64,000 nucleotides of DNA from Hymenolepis diminuta (lineage: Eukaryota; Platyhelminthes; Cestoda; Cyclophyllidea; Hymenolepididae): assembly GCA_900708905.1 (NCBI GenBank), contig CAADRB010000015.1:2313820-2377819 (forward strand), given 5' to 3'. A program made the translations under genes and the position numbers. This document shows positions 1 through 14,400 of this stretch, in pieces. Every line of letters begins with the position of its first letter. Within the stretch, counting starts at the first letter, position 1. A model generated the notes under the pieces. That model worked only from the letters and a program-made list of their open reading frames with translations. It was not told the origin of the DNA and did no database searches.

Positions 1-1519
1 TTTTCGTCCCTACTTTGAATTATTTTAATTCACTGGATCAAGTATTCAAAAAAGAACAGTAATTTTGGTTGCTTCTCACTACTTGTTTCTTCCCAGCTGA
101 GGAGTGTCGTATTTCATTTGTTTCTATATTTAGGCGAAATTTTAAAACATTTGACACTAATTTAGTTCATGTTTCTTTTTTGTGCGTCATCCAGGGTATT
201 TTATTGCTATTTCATAATTCATTGTGTTTTGTTGCGTCTTTTCTCGACCTGTGCCTTTGAGTCGTGATTTTTTTTCCTGAATCGATTAAAGATTGATATT
301 CACGAAATTTTTAGTTTTTAATACCTTCATTATTTGCTTTTTTGGTTAAAATGAACAGTTTCCTCTCATTTCAGAATCATACGAAATCAGTTTAGTGTAT
401 TTCCGTTATAAAGGCAGACCAAATTCTGGCCTAGATTCTATTGTTCATCGGACAAGTTATTCACATAGTGGGATAGAATACTCAGGTTATTCCGCATATC
501 TAGGCCACTGGGTGGCGTTCGGGCCGTCTCAAAAACCAGGTACGCTAGGGTTTATACCTTCCTTACCTGACACCAATCAAATCCTAACCCCATTTACCGT
601 TCACCTTAAGGATTAATTTTTTATTGTGCCACTTTCCAATAAATTAACTTCTTTAGGAATATGTGTAACTCATTAGTAATGCTTATCTTGATTCTCTTTG
701 TGCATTATCAAGGGTATATTTGTACTATTTCATTATTTATCTTACATGTTAGATTTCTAAAATGTAATTGAGTATTTCTTGACATTTACATGGCAGCACT
801 CTAAGTTATACACACAATATGGAGTTCGAAAATAGTTTGTTTACGTGCAAAGAAACTAAACCATTACAAAAGTGCGTGTTTAGATCGTTATAAGGACTGT
901 CGGATATTGTCATGCAAAGCTCAATGTCACATTTTCTTTAATGGAGTTTTAAGTAATTTAAGAAAATGTAGGGAAATACTTATGTGGCGTCGATGGAACA
1001 AGGGTCAACATGCGTGTTTGACAAGTCAGAAATCAAAATGTCATTGCTCATCGGTCCACGCCCAGTAATGTGGATGCCCTACCGCACTGGATAATTCTGG
1101 TCAACAAGGGGGACGGTAGGGTTTCTACAGGGTATCATCCCTCTACTCAAGTTGAGTGTTATCAATACCTAATGGACTTGGATGCTTTTTAGGCAAACAC
1201 TTATGTACAACTCGATTTTCAAATAAAATCCCATATTATTAACGTTCTTTTTATGTTTCATTTTTGTAAAATAGCTGGTAAACAATTGAATGATTAAATT
1301 AAAATGGTTTGGTTCAATTAATTCATATTTCACTTTAGGAATTAATTTATGAAGTCATTTCCCTTATCACGATTTGTGTCAGGTATTTGCGAATATCGAT
1401 AATGAAGTAATTTTTACTCTGCATTACTTCATTCTTATGGGGCATACCACTGTCTGTCATCTTTTCATCATTCGTGTGCATTAGTCACTTCCAATTTTGT
1501 ATAATTTGCATAATTGCAG
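1..1519 (+). other. intron sequence of the cullin-3 gene
   Basis: No coding exon was recognised here. The stretch lies upstream of the first recognised CUL3 exon, whose acceptor AG is at 1518-1519, and is presumably the preceding intron. The open frame at 395-616 shows no family resemblance and no good splice context. The rest of CUL3 (N-terminal cullin repeats) must lie to the left of the window. Confidence 0.6.
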
Positions 1520-4500
1520 GTTCTACTTGAGCAAGCACACTGGTCGTAAAATCAGCCTACACTCCAACTTGGGCCACGCCGAACTCTCAGCCATTTTCAA
1601 TGGGCCAATATCAGGTACCATCAGTGACGAGCTACCTACTTCTCCCCCACTGGAAGCCAGTCCTAGTTCTTCTGGAACTCCTGCATCTCTAGCCGGAGCT
1701 GCTGCTTCCAATAGATTTTCCTCAACAACCAGTAGCGGTCTTCCGGGGAGCCCTGGAGTTTCTGATGTTGCCCCTTTGCGGAAGTACATCCTCATGGTTT
1801 CCACTTTCCAGATGGTCATTCTCATGCTGTTTAATCAACGCAGTAGGTACACTTTCAGTGAATTGCTGGCTGAATCGGGTATTCCGGATAGAGATTTGCT
1901 GCGAAATTTGATGGCTCTCTGTATGAGTAAATCCACCCAACGTATTCTCTGTAAGGAGCCCAAACCTACTGTTGCTAATAAAGAGATTGAGTCTACAGAT
2001 GTATTTTATGTCAATAACTCGTTCTTTTCAAAACTTCACAAAGTTAAGGTGAGTCATGCTCAGTCTTGTATCTTTATTCTGATTCTTGCGTATTTAAATA
2101 AATCATTAAGGGATTATTTGTCTGGTTACATTAATTATTTATTTATAGGTCTGGTTCGCAATTTAGTAGTCGATTTATAGTCTTTAAGTCTGGGCTTTGG
2201 TAGGGAGGTGACATGCTGACTGTGGTTTATTTCTCATTTTTATATTCAACTTACATTTGCCTATATATTTCGACATTTTACATTTTGCACGTGTTTAATA
2301 TGTGCATGTCCATATGTACGGTGCATTCGCTTGGTCTGCTAATTTTGAACTTTAATAAGTATTTGAGCTTCACTTTGTTTTGTCTTTGAGCCATACCTCC
2401 TCTTTCATGCTGCTTGTCAATTTGTCTTTATTTATCATATCCCGCCATATTGAACCTTGTTGTTGTCTGGTTTTTTTTTTCAAGTTACTAAGACGGGGAG
2501 GGGGAGGAGGACTGGATGTTTTCTCCTAATAAAAGCTTCTATCAACTTATGCCTATTTCTATCCTACTATAGTGAAGTTGGGACCCTTCAACAGTACTCT
2601 AGTGGCGATCCTTTGATTTCATTGAACCCAAGTTTGAGACCATGTAACGTTTTTTTAGCATTTTTCTCCATTGATATCCTATTTCTCTTGATTATCTTGA
2701 TCAGTTTGAAGGCACTTTGCTGGAAATGAAAGAACATTCTTCTGTGGTCAATAGCGATGGGTATCAAAGTTCTTCCTAATTTAGATCTTTGAGAGCCTGT
2801 TCTTACTCTCATTATTATATTAGATCATAATTACTTTCCCGAGCTTTCTTAAAGTGAGGTAGTTTAGGTCTCTTATATGATTTCCTTAGGAGTCTACTTT
2901 CTGCTTACCAGTTTTCAAAAATTAAACTATTGTAGTTCACCTTGAGTGAACACAGCTCTGTTCTCCTATTCAATCTCTCAACCCATTTCATCTTACCGAA
3001 CTAATTTGCTATTTCTTATGTGCAGATGATGTCCCATGATTGAAACTTCTAGGTTTTTTGCCATGTCATGGGTAAGCATTAATACTAATAAATAATAACT
3101 TATATCGGCTAAACGCTCTACTAAAAGGAAGTTGGTAATTGTGCGACTACTCATTTTTTTAAACTCGTGATTTCAGATGTTTGCTTTCTTCTGGCATCAG
3201 ACAACTTAAACCTGGATCGTATAATGTATGACCATGAAGCTAAAAGATAATTCAAATCTCGTTCACGAAAATCAGTGGGATTTTTCCCAAATCTTTTCCA
3301 CTAGAAATGAATATCTCAGATATCCTGAAGATGTTAAGGACAAAGAGGTGCTAATTGTAACTCGAACTCCAGAGATAACCTTTGTTTTTGACAAAGCCAT
3401 CTTCAAAAGCCGTTTATCCTTCCCCCTATTTGGTAACTGTAATATTTAAAGCTCTACATCTTTATATCTAAATTGTTTTCGCAGTATGAACGTTAACTGA
3501 TCATTTTTTGTTAATCAAGTGGACTTAATAATATAGTAAAATGAATAAAACACATTCTATCTTGAATTATGAATATTATAATCTGTCTTAACTAAATTAC
3601 ATTTCTGCTCTTCTCTCTTCTTTAATATGGGCTTCCATATTATTATGTCTGTGTTTGGTTTTAGTTGTCTCCATTTTTCCGTTTGCCCTTTAGATATATA
3701 TTCGAGGAATCTATATGTAAGCGCATGAAGTATAGTCACACATTTGTTTGTGACTTGTTTAAAATCCTGACAGTTCGTTATTCTCATGATCTAAAATTCT
3801 GTTTTGCAATATCACTCTAGCTTTACCTTTAACAGGAATTCTGCTTCACTCCTAGTCTATAACTGTGACTTTCAGGTTGATATTTCTTTCAGAGTTGGCT
3901 CATCTCTTTTCCCTTATGAACCAGTGATTTCTGAATTAGAAACACCACCCAGTTAATTACAATATACCGTATTTAGCATTATCCTATAATCTACTGTCTG
4001 GTGTTCGAATGTGTCCAAAGTTGTTTGGCATAGTTTATTGCTATTTATTCCTCTCGAGTTGGTATTATAATTCTGTGGTTTTTCCTACGGAAAGTTTGGT
4101 ATGCTGAAAATCACAGTTGATTGTGATTGTGTCGTTGTTACCATGAATCATATGATTTAAACGCGGTACAAGCATTAAATTTTCTCCCTCTCCCCTCGAT
4201 TTTCAGCTGCTATCATCATCCTAAATGAAACCAGATTTCACTAAAAGAAATAAAGAATGATATTTTGATATTGAGAGAGATTGCGTCATCTGAGACAATT
4301 CATCAGGTACTCTCTTTGTGTGTATGTTAATATGTTGACCCCTTACCGCAGTTTTCCGCGCCATCACCATAGTGATACCTCCGTATGTTTACAGAGCCTA
4401 TTTCAGAACACTTGGTGGTCGATCTTTGGACCTAGTGTGAGACGCCAAAAGTACGTGCGAACTCAGCAAACAACAGAGAATCAAGGCCTCTCTCCGCTTG

Positions 4501-5458
4501 TCTTTGCAGTATGAAAGATCGTCATTTTTTAGGAGGTTAGAGGTGACGTGTTTATTTGAACTAACGGTATGTGACTAGAATAAGTCGAATCACCTATATA
4601 AGTAGGGTATTACGAAGTTAGCTGGGGGCTCTGTCAATCATGTCCAATCCGAGGTTTGATTGGTCTCCATATGAGTTTCTATGCTTGCCCTCACCCAACA
4701 TTGCCCGAATTTTGGAAGTAAGATCTCATAACACCCGGCAGTGATGATCGCTACCTGATTTATGTATGTTCTTTAACAGAGGGGTTTAGTTGTATGGTTT
4801 TTAACCTTTTTATAAAGATAATCCATTAAGAATAGCGATTGGGTAACAGTGTGTTTGTGTGTCGATTTTGTATTTATACACAACTTTCCACCTAAAATAC
4901 CATGTGACAGTCTTATAACATTTAATCTAATTACCAGCTATGTATATATATATATGGAAACATAAATACTCAGAAATGTATTAGAGCTTTTCGTCGTTTT
5001 AAGTTATAATAAATCATTTTTGGTCAAAATCGTTTGTGGTTGCTAAACCGAATGTCTGTTGTTTTCACCACTGCTTAGGAGCAAGCCTTTGACGTGAAAA
5101 AATGTCTTAACCAGTTGATTTTAAAAAAAGCCGATTGTTTCTTTCCATTCACAATTCATTTCATTTTTTTCCTTAGATAAAGAACTTGTCAGTGCGTGAG
5201 AGCGAACCGGAAAGACAGGAAACTCGTACCAAAGTAGATGAGAACCGACGTTACGTTATTGAAGCGACAATCGTGCGTATAATGAAGGCTCGAAAGACAA
5301 TGGAACACAACCAACTACTGGCTGAAGTGATGGAACAACTCAAATCACGTTTCCGACCAACTTCCATAGACATTAAACAGCGCATTGAGGCCCTCATTAA
5401 CCGTGAATTCATTGCCCGTTCGGAGAATGACCACAAAGTGTACAATTACATCGCCTAG
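1520..5458 (+). CDS. CUL3: cullin-3 (C-terminal part, two exons)
   Basis: CUL3 is the scaffold of BTB-type cullin-RING E3 ubiquitin ligases. It binds BTB adaptors at its N-terminus and RBX1 at its C-terminus. Visible exons are 1520-2048 and 5177-5458, joined in phase at GTGAGT/CCTTAG. The first begins with one base completing an upstream codon, then reads [10 protein letters not shown], a cullin-homology segment. It also carries [13 protein letters not shown] and FSKLHKVKV of the winged-helix region. The second exon contains the neddylation site IVRIMKARK; the acceptor Lys is at 5285-5287. It ends [14 protein letters not shown] followed by TAG, the usual CUL3 C-terminus. Compared with vertebrate CUL3, the loop after LSAIFNGP is expanded by a Ser/Pro/Gly-rich insertion (about 1600-1770). 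The N-terminal exons lie off the window. CUL3 identity rests on the two ends and is strong. Confidence 0.93.
2049..5176 (+). other. CUL3 last intron
   Basis: Intron from GTGAGT at 2049 to TTTTTTCCTTAG at 5176. The only structure seen is a short TA run near 4943-4955. The open frames at 2457-2729, 3228-3449 and 4281-4514 show no recognisable family and no paired splice sites, so no gene is called. Confidence 0.7.
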
Positions 5459-6774
5459 ACTCTTGGAAGTCTGTTACTACGGCTTCTCATAGGAATGACC
5501 CTCCCACCCTCTTGTTTGCTCTGTTTCATTTCTCTATTCTCCTATTCGACTACTTGTATATAGTCTCTCCATTGTTCTGAAACTGAGTCCTGGAAATTGG
5601 ACAACGGTCGTCGCTTCTTGGTCTTCTTTCGCGCATCACTTTCTTCTTGAACTGCACGCTGTGTTCACTGTCTCATTTATTCGCACCATTTATACTCATA
5701 CAAGTGACTCTTTTTCCTTTTTCGCCCACAAACCGGTTCAATTCTCTCCGAAATTCTATCTAACATGGTAACAAAAACGATTTCATTTTGAGTATATTTT
5801 GAGTCCTGATTTTCATTCGTGGTTGGGACAAACGGGGGCTTGAACACTACTGGGAAATGGATGCTTACGAACAGTCAAATTTGCTTAACATTATTTCTCT
5901 AGTATCAAGCGATCCCCAAAACAGTGGAGTGATTAATTTATAATCAATGTTCCAGAATTGCTATATCGTTGATAAGCTAGTTAAGGATCGGAGGAAACTA
6001 ATTTTAATCAGTTAAAGAAACCTAGTAAGTATTTATTAAGGTACATCTTATTGACAAGACAATTTGGAATACAGGAACAAGAGTCTATGAGAGAATAACG
6101 GATTGAAGGATGGACCAATAAGTATTAAAGGGTACAAGGATGAGAGGTAACGGCCACCCTGTCGTAATGGTCATCATCTGCAGCATGGGACCTGAAGATG
6201 AGTAAATCTCTGCATTCTAGCTTCCTATTAGTTCGCGTGCTTCCGTACTAGCTGACCAAATTAACCCTACTTGATTGATCATAGCGAATTACAGTCGCAT
6301 CGTGATCATACGATGATTATGTCACCAACATGCCCGAGGGCTTATTGATGTTTTTTGCATTTTCTGATATCCTGACTCAAGTACGTCAAAACTTCATTTC
6401 AAATACTGAACAGATTCCAAATATTATTTAGGCTGGCTTAGTTTTTAAGGTCATGCAGGGGTTTTAGGCTTGCAAGGTTAAAGTTCGAGGAAGATTTTTG
6501 ATGAAAAATAACGCCACATAAACAATTTTAACCACCCCATTTATTCTCTCATAAAAATAGCAGAGCCAGTTGTATTACATTGACATAATTATTTTCAAGC
6601 AAAAATTCAAATTCCAACTTCACGGAATCAAAATACACATTAAATAATGCTTTTTCGACACTAAGCAAGATTTGGTTTTTCCAGATTTAATTCAAATTTC
6701 GGTCGATAATTTAGATCACATGACAGGGGGTTAAATTTTAACAGTATTTCTCCCTCGTGTTCGCATATGAAAGC
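5459..6774. other. CUL3 3' UTR and intergenic region before the channel gene
   Basis: No gene was found. A perfect short inverted repeat, CATCGT/ACGATG with a 6-nt spacer, sits at 6298-6315. An acceptor-like TTTTAACAG ends at 6744, 30 nt before the channel ATG at 6775. It could mark a 5' UTR intron or a spliced-leader acceptor for the channel mRNA; this is inference. Confidence 0.5.
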
Positions 6775-9700
6775 ATGCCGCGAAAGATACAATATGACCA
6801 AACTGGAACAGAAGAAACGTCAATTCGTAGTTTTGATAATGATAAAACAATAATATCCACTTCAACTGTGTTAAATACGTCGTCTGTAACCTGCGTCTAT
6901 CGAAGGAATGACAGTTCTTTAAGTGATTCCTTCCCAGGTCTTGTTGAAGATTCAAACCAGAACCGAGGGCCAACTTATAACAGTTCCAATGTGTCATCTT
7001 CTTCTGAAAGGTTACGTTTTAATACCTTTAAAGATGTTGAAACTGTAACACAGACAGACAATGTTACATCCTCAGAGATGAATAGGAATAACATAAGAGA
7101 AGAATACGCTAAACTGAAGACTCGATTCAAATTTGACTGGAAAGAGATCTTTCGACGCAAACAAGATCCGGAAATGAGTATGCTTTCTAGAGAAGAACGA
7201 GATTCATTGAAGTATGAAAAGGTGAAAGAAAGGCTGATTGTCTGGACTGATAGAACCACTTTTCATGGGGTGGATGTTCTTGCTGAAACTCCTGCAGGAT
7301 GGAAAAAGATTCTTGTGTTTCTTATGTTGGCTCTAATGTGTGTTCTCTGCTGGCTGTGTGTTATCAAAATGGTATTTATTTTTCTCAACAGACCCATAAA
7401 TACTGTGATCGTTAAAGATGCAAGTGAATTTCGCTTTCCAGCTATTACGGTGTGTCCGGATAGTCCTCTTTCAATGGCTCAGTTAAACGAGGCTGGTCTC
7501 CTCGACAAGTAAGTTACTGTTTATCTATTAAATGCCTCCATTTTCCGCTTGATCCTCGATATTTGTGAAGCAGACACTTTGATACAATAGATCTCATTTA
7601 ATTTATTTTAATTTTGTTTATTAAACTTCTCTATGGGTTAATCCCATATATGATTTCATTAATTTAAAGCCCTCTTAACATGCAGATTTTGTACTTGGTT
7701 AAATATCACCCTAAGTGATTTATAAAGAGTGGATGAGGTATAAATAACACAGTATAGTTACCTGTAATTTTCTGTTTGAGTGTGTCTGTTCGATTTTATA
7801 TCCGATTTAGAAAATCGTTATAACGTTATGCTGCCACCGGTTCAATGATAAGTAGCCAGTTATACAATCTGGGCTGTTTACTAAAGTATTCTGGCTTCTC
7901 TTTATGACTTCACTAAGGAATCGCACTTGTTAATGTGCAAATTGGGTTAAGAGATGAACTGGTCATCTGATTGGCCTGTAATATAACAGTGAGGAGACTT
8001 GGTTTATGGATACGAGGACAGGAGAACAGTAATCGAAAATGAAAGTCCGAGTAACTATATCAGTTTACAGAATATTACGAATTTTGTTCGGGACATCAAA
8101 AAGAATCTGATTCTGTTTTCTATCAAAAAACTATGGAAACATTCGAATGAATTAATAGCAGCCATAAGAGCAACTTTTATTTAATCAGTTTTGAAGGAAT
8201 TAATGGACACAGTTGAAAGGGTGAAGGGTCCGAGAAATCACCGATGGTCTGAGCTTCTTTGCCTGTTAAGCTTTTAGATTATTTCACATTTGCATAGATT
8301 GGAGATGTTATTGTGAATGAAATACAAGGAAGGAGAAAAGGAAGCACTTACAACGAATTCACAATGACTTGAATTGTAAAGTCTCATCAGACGTATGATC
8401 AAATAAAAAATCTGCGTGGTTGAGAGGAAAAAACGGAATAAATAACACTGAATATTAAGATCTTGATTGAATGCGAAACATATATGACCAGAATGACGAA
8501 TCGGTAATCTGAGTCATCATAGATTAGTAATTATATTTTGTGGTCGATACAGCAATAGTTTGTCAATTGTTGTTACGATGGCAAAATAAAAAGTCATGGG
8601 AAATGCTTGAATATCGGAATAACAAAGTGGTCGAATAAGGGATGAAACAGTGAGGAGAAGGGGCTTACTGAGCATATGTCAGGTCGGCAGAAGTCTTACC
8701 TTATTATTAATCCACGTGCATTGAGCTGTTGCCTATCTTATAAAAGTCTTAATGTAAAAGTCATTATTTGGTCCCTGTGTTCCTGAATGAGTTCACATCC
8801 ATGTTATTCGGAATTTTGTACCGGTAGATCTAGTTTAGTGTTTGGTCATGACACTAATACATTTGCTTCTTCTTGCAGTTAAGAGCGGGTAAATAAGACG
8901 AACAGGGATCATGGTAGACTACACTAGTTTTTCAATTTCACATAACAAATTTTCATATAGCTGTTTTTCCTCTGCTTGTATTTTTTGATCTCTCAGCCAC
9001 TAATCAATCATAGAAGAGAGAGATTGGATAGGCCTCTTATGTCGTAAAAGTAATGGGATTGTGTGAAGTTCAAATGATAACCGAGAATATTTGTATGAGA
9101 AGATGGATAGAAATTGAGAATTGTCATTTAGAGAGATCCCAGATGATGTAGTTTAATAGCGAATTCAGCTTCTGAAATCCTCTTATATAATCTGAAAGAC
9201 TTAAAAAGTTCACTTTATTGATGTGTATAATCCTTTTAATTATAAGAATTGTTCGAATTTACGATATTGGTGTCCAGATGCTTATATTAATAGTATAAAA
9301 TCCTTTAAGGGGTAAAGAGGAGGGGACGGATTTAAAGTTGAGAATAAAGTCGGGATACCAAAATGGTCGTACTTCATATGATTTTAGGAATTGGTTTTTC
9401 ACTTGAGTATTTAATGAATAATTCATTCCATTTTCTAAAATTCAAATTGTATGCTTTGTCTTCAGGTTACTTAGTAGTTTCATGTCCACGATGTTCATGC
9501 TTATTGATTGACTGATTAATTGGAATGATTGACAATACCAATCCGGTATTTTTTATTAATGCAAGTAGCAAGTTCGGAGGATTTTAACTAAAATATTCTA
9601 TTCACATCCTTTAATTACCTATTCAGATATACGAAATTTGCTCAAAATTGGACGCAAATGGCTCCAAACACATCCACTCCTGATCGGAATCAATTTCCAC

Positions 9701-11377
9701 AATACGAAGGAAACTGGCGCCAGAGAACAAAGTACACTTTTTTCCCCATCTACGCGAATACTCCGAATCTTCAAGTTCCTTGGGAAGAGTATTTCGTAGC
9801 TTGTCAATTCAATGGAAAGGCCTGTTCAGAACTCCATATAAGTCCATCAAACAAAGGAAATCTTCTTGTTGGTACTGGAGACGGTTATAGTGGGAAAAAT
9901 GTATCCACGAATTCGGGAATCTATCTTGGGGGTTCTCATTGGACTTTGGATCCGGGAAGAATCTATGGCTATCAGAATGATTCACTAGATAATACAAAAG
10001 AGTACCTTAAGGCAACCGTTCGAAGACCGAAACCGATAAAATGGCCAAGGTCTCCTGTTGTGACCATTGACTCGGCGAAATATCAGTGTTTTCAGATTCG
10101 GATGGATGTGACGAATGTTAAAAGAGCCGGCTCAAAAGCAGGGCTTCATTTGATTTTTAGAAGATCATACAATCGAACTAAAACTCATCCGGCCTTACTC
10201 CATGCTGATGCCGACGCTAGTCTCTATCAAGTTAGTCTTATTCGCCCTTTAAAACCAAATTGTAAAAGCCAATAATAATGCTGAATGCTGGCCAAGTAAA
10301 TTAGATCAATTCGATTCGGTTAGTATTGAATCCAAATTTAAATTTGTATACTTTTGATTGCACCTTTTGGTCCCAAATCATACCAAAGCTAAGAGTCTTA
10401 AAAGTATTTACCTACTATGTGAAGCGCTTTAATAATTATAAAAGTCAATAACTGCCATGTTGGCATATTAATTGAACCCTGACAAGAAGTACCAGCCTAT
10501 TTTTGGTTAATTCTCCTGATTGCTAACAATATGTCACATATTTCCACAATGTGGAAAGTTGAGGTCCACCATGGCCCATACTTCGATAAAATTCTTTGTT
10601 CCAAATAGCACAAAGGCAAGAGTAAAGGTCGAAATGATATACTCAGTGGAAATTATGGGGCTATGAAAGAATATATATGTATAAAGTCTCTAACAACAAA
10701 AGGATTTAAAGTACCTCTGATCCCGTCAATAAAGCAACTTTACGAGCAGGACCAAATAAAGCTTAGAAGTCCCCGCGTAAAACAAGTGATCTTTCTCAAG
10801 GTTAACAGGATTTAGATGAAGACCAATAGTTGAGTTGGGCCAAAGTGTATCGGACAAACCTTAGGTAATGAGAAGCAAAAGAAAAAAGAAAACGGAGGTG
10901 TTGGAAACTGGAAAGGAAAGCAGAAAGCGTGGGTACTGAGTCAGTAGAATCCGGGCAGTGAAAAAAGAGTCTGTTGATATAGGGTAGGGGAGTGGACAGA
11001 TTTTATATCCTTTGTCCATTGATGAGCAACTGGTGACGATTAGGACTGTACGTGTGCATTACAGGCTTGATAAAAGATTGATTTTTCCAGTTTCGTATGT
11101 AATCAATCGTGACAACTGTTCCTTATCACATATGACCGCTATCCCCGCCTTTTGTTCTAGCTACCCTAGGTTATGAAGGTAAAGACGAGACAGATTATTG
11201 ATATTGGAAGATGATCGAATTTGGAATCCAGCCCACTCACCTTTATTAACAAAGACGAGTGGAAAACGAAAATCAACATGGGGATATCTGCAGTATCTGA
11301 GCACTTGACCTGCGTTAATGTTCTGCGCCTATCGTGATCTCATCAACTTCGATGATTCAGCAACCGAATAAGAAACC

Positions 11378-11410
<33 letters not shown>

Positions 11411-14400
11411 CTTATTTATAAGCTTGATACATTAATTTAGGATTTTGGTCTGGACTTAGTATATGCTAATGAAGGGGATTTTTTGCTTTCGAGACACGGA
11501 ACTAATATTCAAGTGTCTTCAAAACTATTTTTATATGATTTTGATCACTTATAATGCGCGAATCTAACTGAAATTAAACACTAGTCTTTCTTAAAACCTC
11601 TGAAATACTGAAACTTAAGAGATGAGGTTAATCCATTAACTAAATCGCTTTTCCCATAAGTAGTTCCACAAAGAAAAATTCGACTTTATTAAGACATATT
11701 GTGAACAAATTTGCGTTTGCTTTTCAAAAATTTTACAGATAGGTACAATTAGACAAAATTGCCAAATGCATTTGGATCTTTAAATTAAATAGGGTCGCTT
11801 TATCGTGATTTCAATCTAAAAATTTACTCGTAATAATCAGGACGATATCTTGTCTTATAACTATTAAATCACCGTTGGGAAGCGTAATGAATAGAGTACT
11901 GATCAACTTGAAATGCACGAATGTCTCATTAATTAATATCTAACTCTTTATAGGGTTGGGATGATCACACTGGCCCTGCTAGCGATGAAGATGCCAATTT
12001 GGCCAATGAAATGGACGGAATGCAAGTTTTGCTGCATGATGTTGCAAGTAATGATATGTCGATCGTTTCCGGTAGAGATGTTCCTTCTACAGGGGATGCT
12101 CGAACAGTGGTGCGGACCTCTGTTAGATATGGACAACAAATTGTGGTTACTCTTTCACAATTCGTGAGTTTTAAATTCTTCTTTTATCTTTTTAACAGAT
12201 TTGAAATTTTCATAGTCATTACTGGCAAAGTTAGGTTCATTTTACAAGTTCCAACCTTGAGAAAGAGTCTGAATAAGGAAAACAACGAACATTTCTAATA
12301 AGGTATGAAACAGGAAATTTGGTTGAGAAGTGAGTAATGATATCGGTGCATACTTACTATAACCCCCAGGTAAGTTAGAAGAAGATTCTCAACCTTGCTG
12401 GATCAAAGTTAAGCACATACGTCTGTGCAGAGTGGGAACTCAGTGTAGCCCTTGGTCAAATCAGGCGTTGTGGTCATCCCCACTATTGCTTCTGGTTAAG
12501 ACAGACAAACATGGTACAAAATAGCCGACTATTCTCATCATTTGTTATATCCATACCTCTTGGTCCATATTTCCATCTTTCATACACCTTACAGACTTTA
12601 TGCCCCTCCATTATTTACGTGTCTTATCCAAATGACCACGTTTCTTGCATTGTTATCTAGGATATGTTGACAGTGCTACGTAATTAGTCAAAGGGGTGAT
12701 AGCGGAATGCGAGTTTTATATAATTGAGTATTTAGAAGGCTAATCCTCTGCCCAGGATAGGTAGTCGAAAACCCTACTCTTTAACGGATCTGGGATAAAC
12801 AGTAATCATCCTAATCATAAATTTCTTATACTTAACCGGTTTTTATTGCCGATTTCAACAATCAAATGTAACTGAGGGATGACTCATTAATTCTCAATAA
12901 CATTTTAAAAAGTGTTTTCCTTATCACAGAGCCTCCAAGGTTAGATAATCGACTTCTTCTATTCCTTTTTTAAAATGATTTCACAAGCCTATTAGATCAT
13001 TCCGTTCACTGGTGCGCATCGATGAACACCTGACCTCGCAGATGGGTGTGTTAACCGCTGCGCCACGGTCTCACTTACGGAATAGTTACAGTTTCTGGAG
13101 CCTCAACATTTTAAATACATATTTTGGTGTTTTTTCCTGAGTTCTCTTTAAATTAATACAAAAGAATAGGGACCATAATCGATTTGTTTTTTATCTTGAC
13201 CATCACCAGAAAGGGCAGAAAAATTTCGACACGTCCAACCTTCTGAGGTTTACAAAGAACGGCTTTTAGAGAACTTATAGTACACTGATAAACATAGCTA
13301 AAGGTCAAAGAGCTCGTGCTTTTCTCCAATTGAGAAATTGATTTCCCACCAGTGGTCTCTATGCTGCCTCTGGATCTTACCTATATGCGGGTTCACTCCA
13401 CTCACTTTTTCTGTTTTTAATCGGTTTGACTGTGAACTAACCTTCAAATGTCAATTATATGAGTAATCTTTGGTAAGTTAAGCAAATGTCTTCGGGTTTC
13501 TCCCTACAAATTTTGTCTGGAGTTGCCGCTATATTGAAATGGCAGCCAGACTTTACATAAATGACCAGCCCAAAATTCTACTGAAGGTACCACTTTTTGT
13601 CGTGTTTTACTGCCACAATAACCAAAAAGGACAAGGACACGTAAAATTTAGTTCCATTTGTGTGATAGATTTATCATGTAGCAATGTATATGAGGGAGGC
13701 TTTCACATAATCAAACCGTATGGGGCAGTTTTCGAACATCAAGAATAAAAACTACGCACCTGCTTTCTAGACTAACATATCGCTTATTTACTGATCAACT
13801 TATAAATAAATTTTTAATAGCGAGCATGTTTTATTTTCTACTCATTTAGATACATGAACGTCTGGATTCTTATTTCCACCCATGCAAGAATAATATCCCT
13901 CCAATGGTCTACCTAGATGTCGGAACATTTATAAAAAGCAGAAAACGCAAAGCTATCACTGTAACATACTCAACAAGTAATTGTATAGCAGCTCTCCGTT
14001 CATCAGTGATTCAGCGTTGGTGCGGCTGTGTCTCTGAGGCCTCAATGGTTCCGATATTCTTAGCTGACAGCCTTGCTACTCAAGGTTTCTGTCACGATCT
14101 GAGTCAACCGAATATCTCAGATACTGTGGCTTGTCATGACAGAGTTATGAGAATGTCGGATGAAGAGGTAGGTTTCAGGCTGCAGTTCCGTTCTAAGCTG
14201 CATGTTAATACTCAGCAGCCAGTCAATTGTTCTGAGTTATTTCGGCTGTCGCAGAGCATAAGTTAGCGCAACAAAAACAGGAAGATTGTTATTGTATCCA
14301 CATTTAGCTTTGGTTTATTTTTGCTTTTAAATGCCGTTTTTGCAAATTAGGCTCAAAGAATTCCTAGGAATTGGTTAAAAGTCCGAATCTAAGTTCATAA

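Noticed and set aside
395..616. 73-codon open frame upstream of the CUL3 exon
   Set aside because: No cullin similarity and no fitting splice sites; probably intronic noise.
4281..4514. 77-codon open frame in the CUL3 intron
   Set aside because: No recognisable domain. CUL3 exons join in phase without it.
12370..12480. Segment with AAGTTAAGCAC, faintly like the internal promoter region of 5S rRNA
   Set aside because: The rest of the 5S sequence, including the C-box TGGATGGG region, is absent. Chance similarity or an unidentifiable relic.
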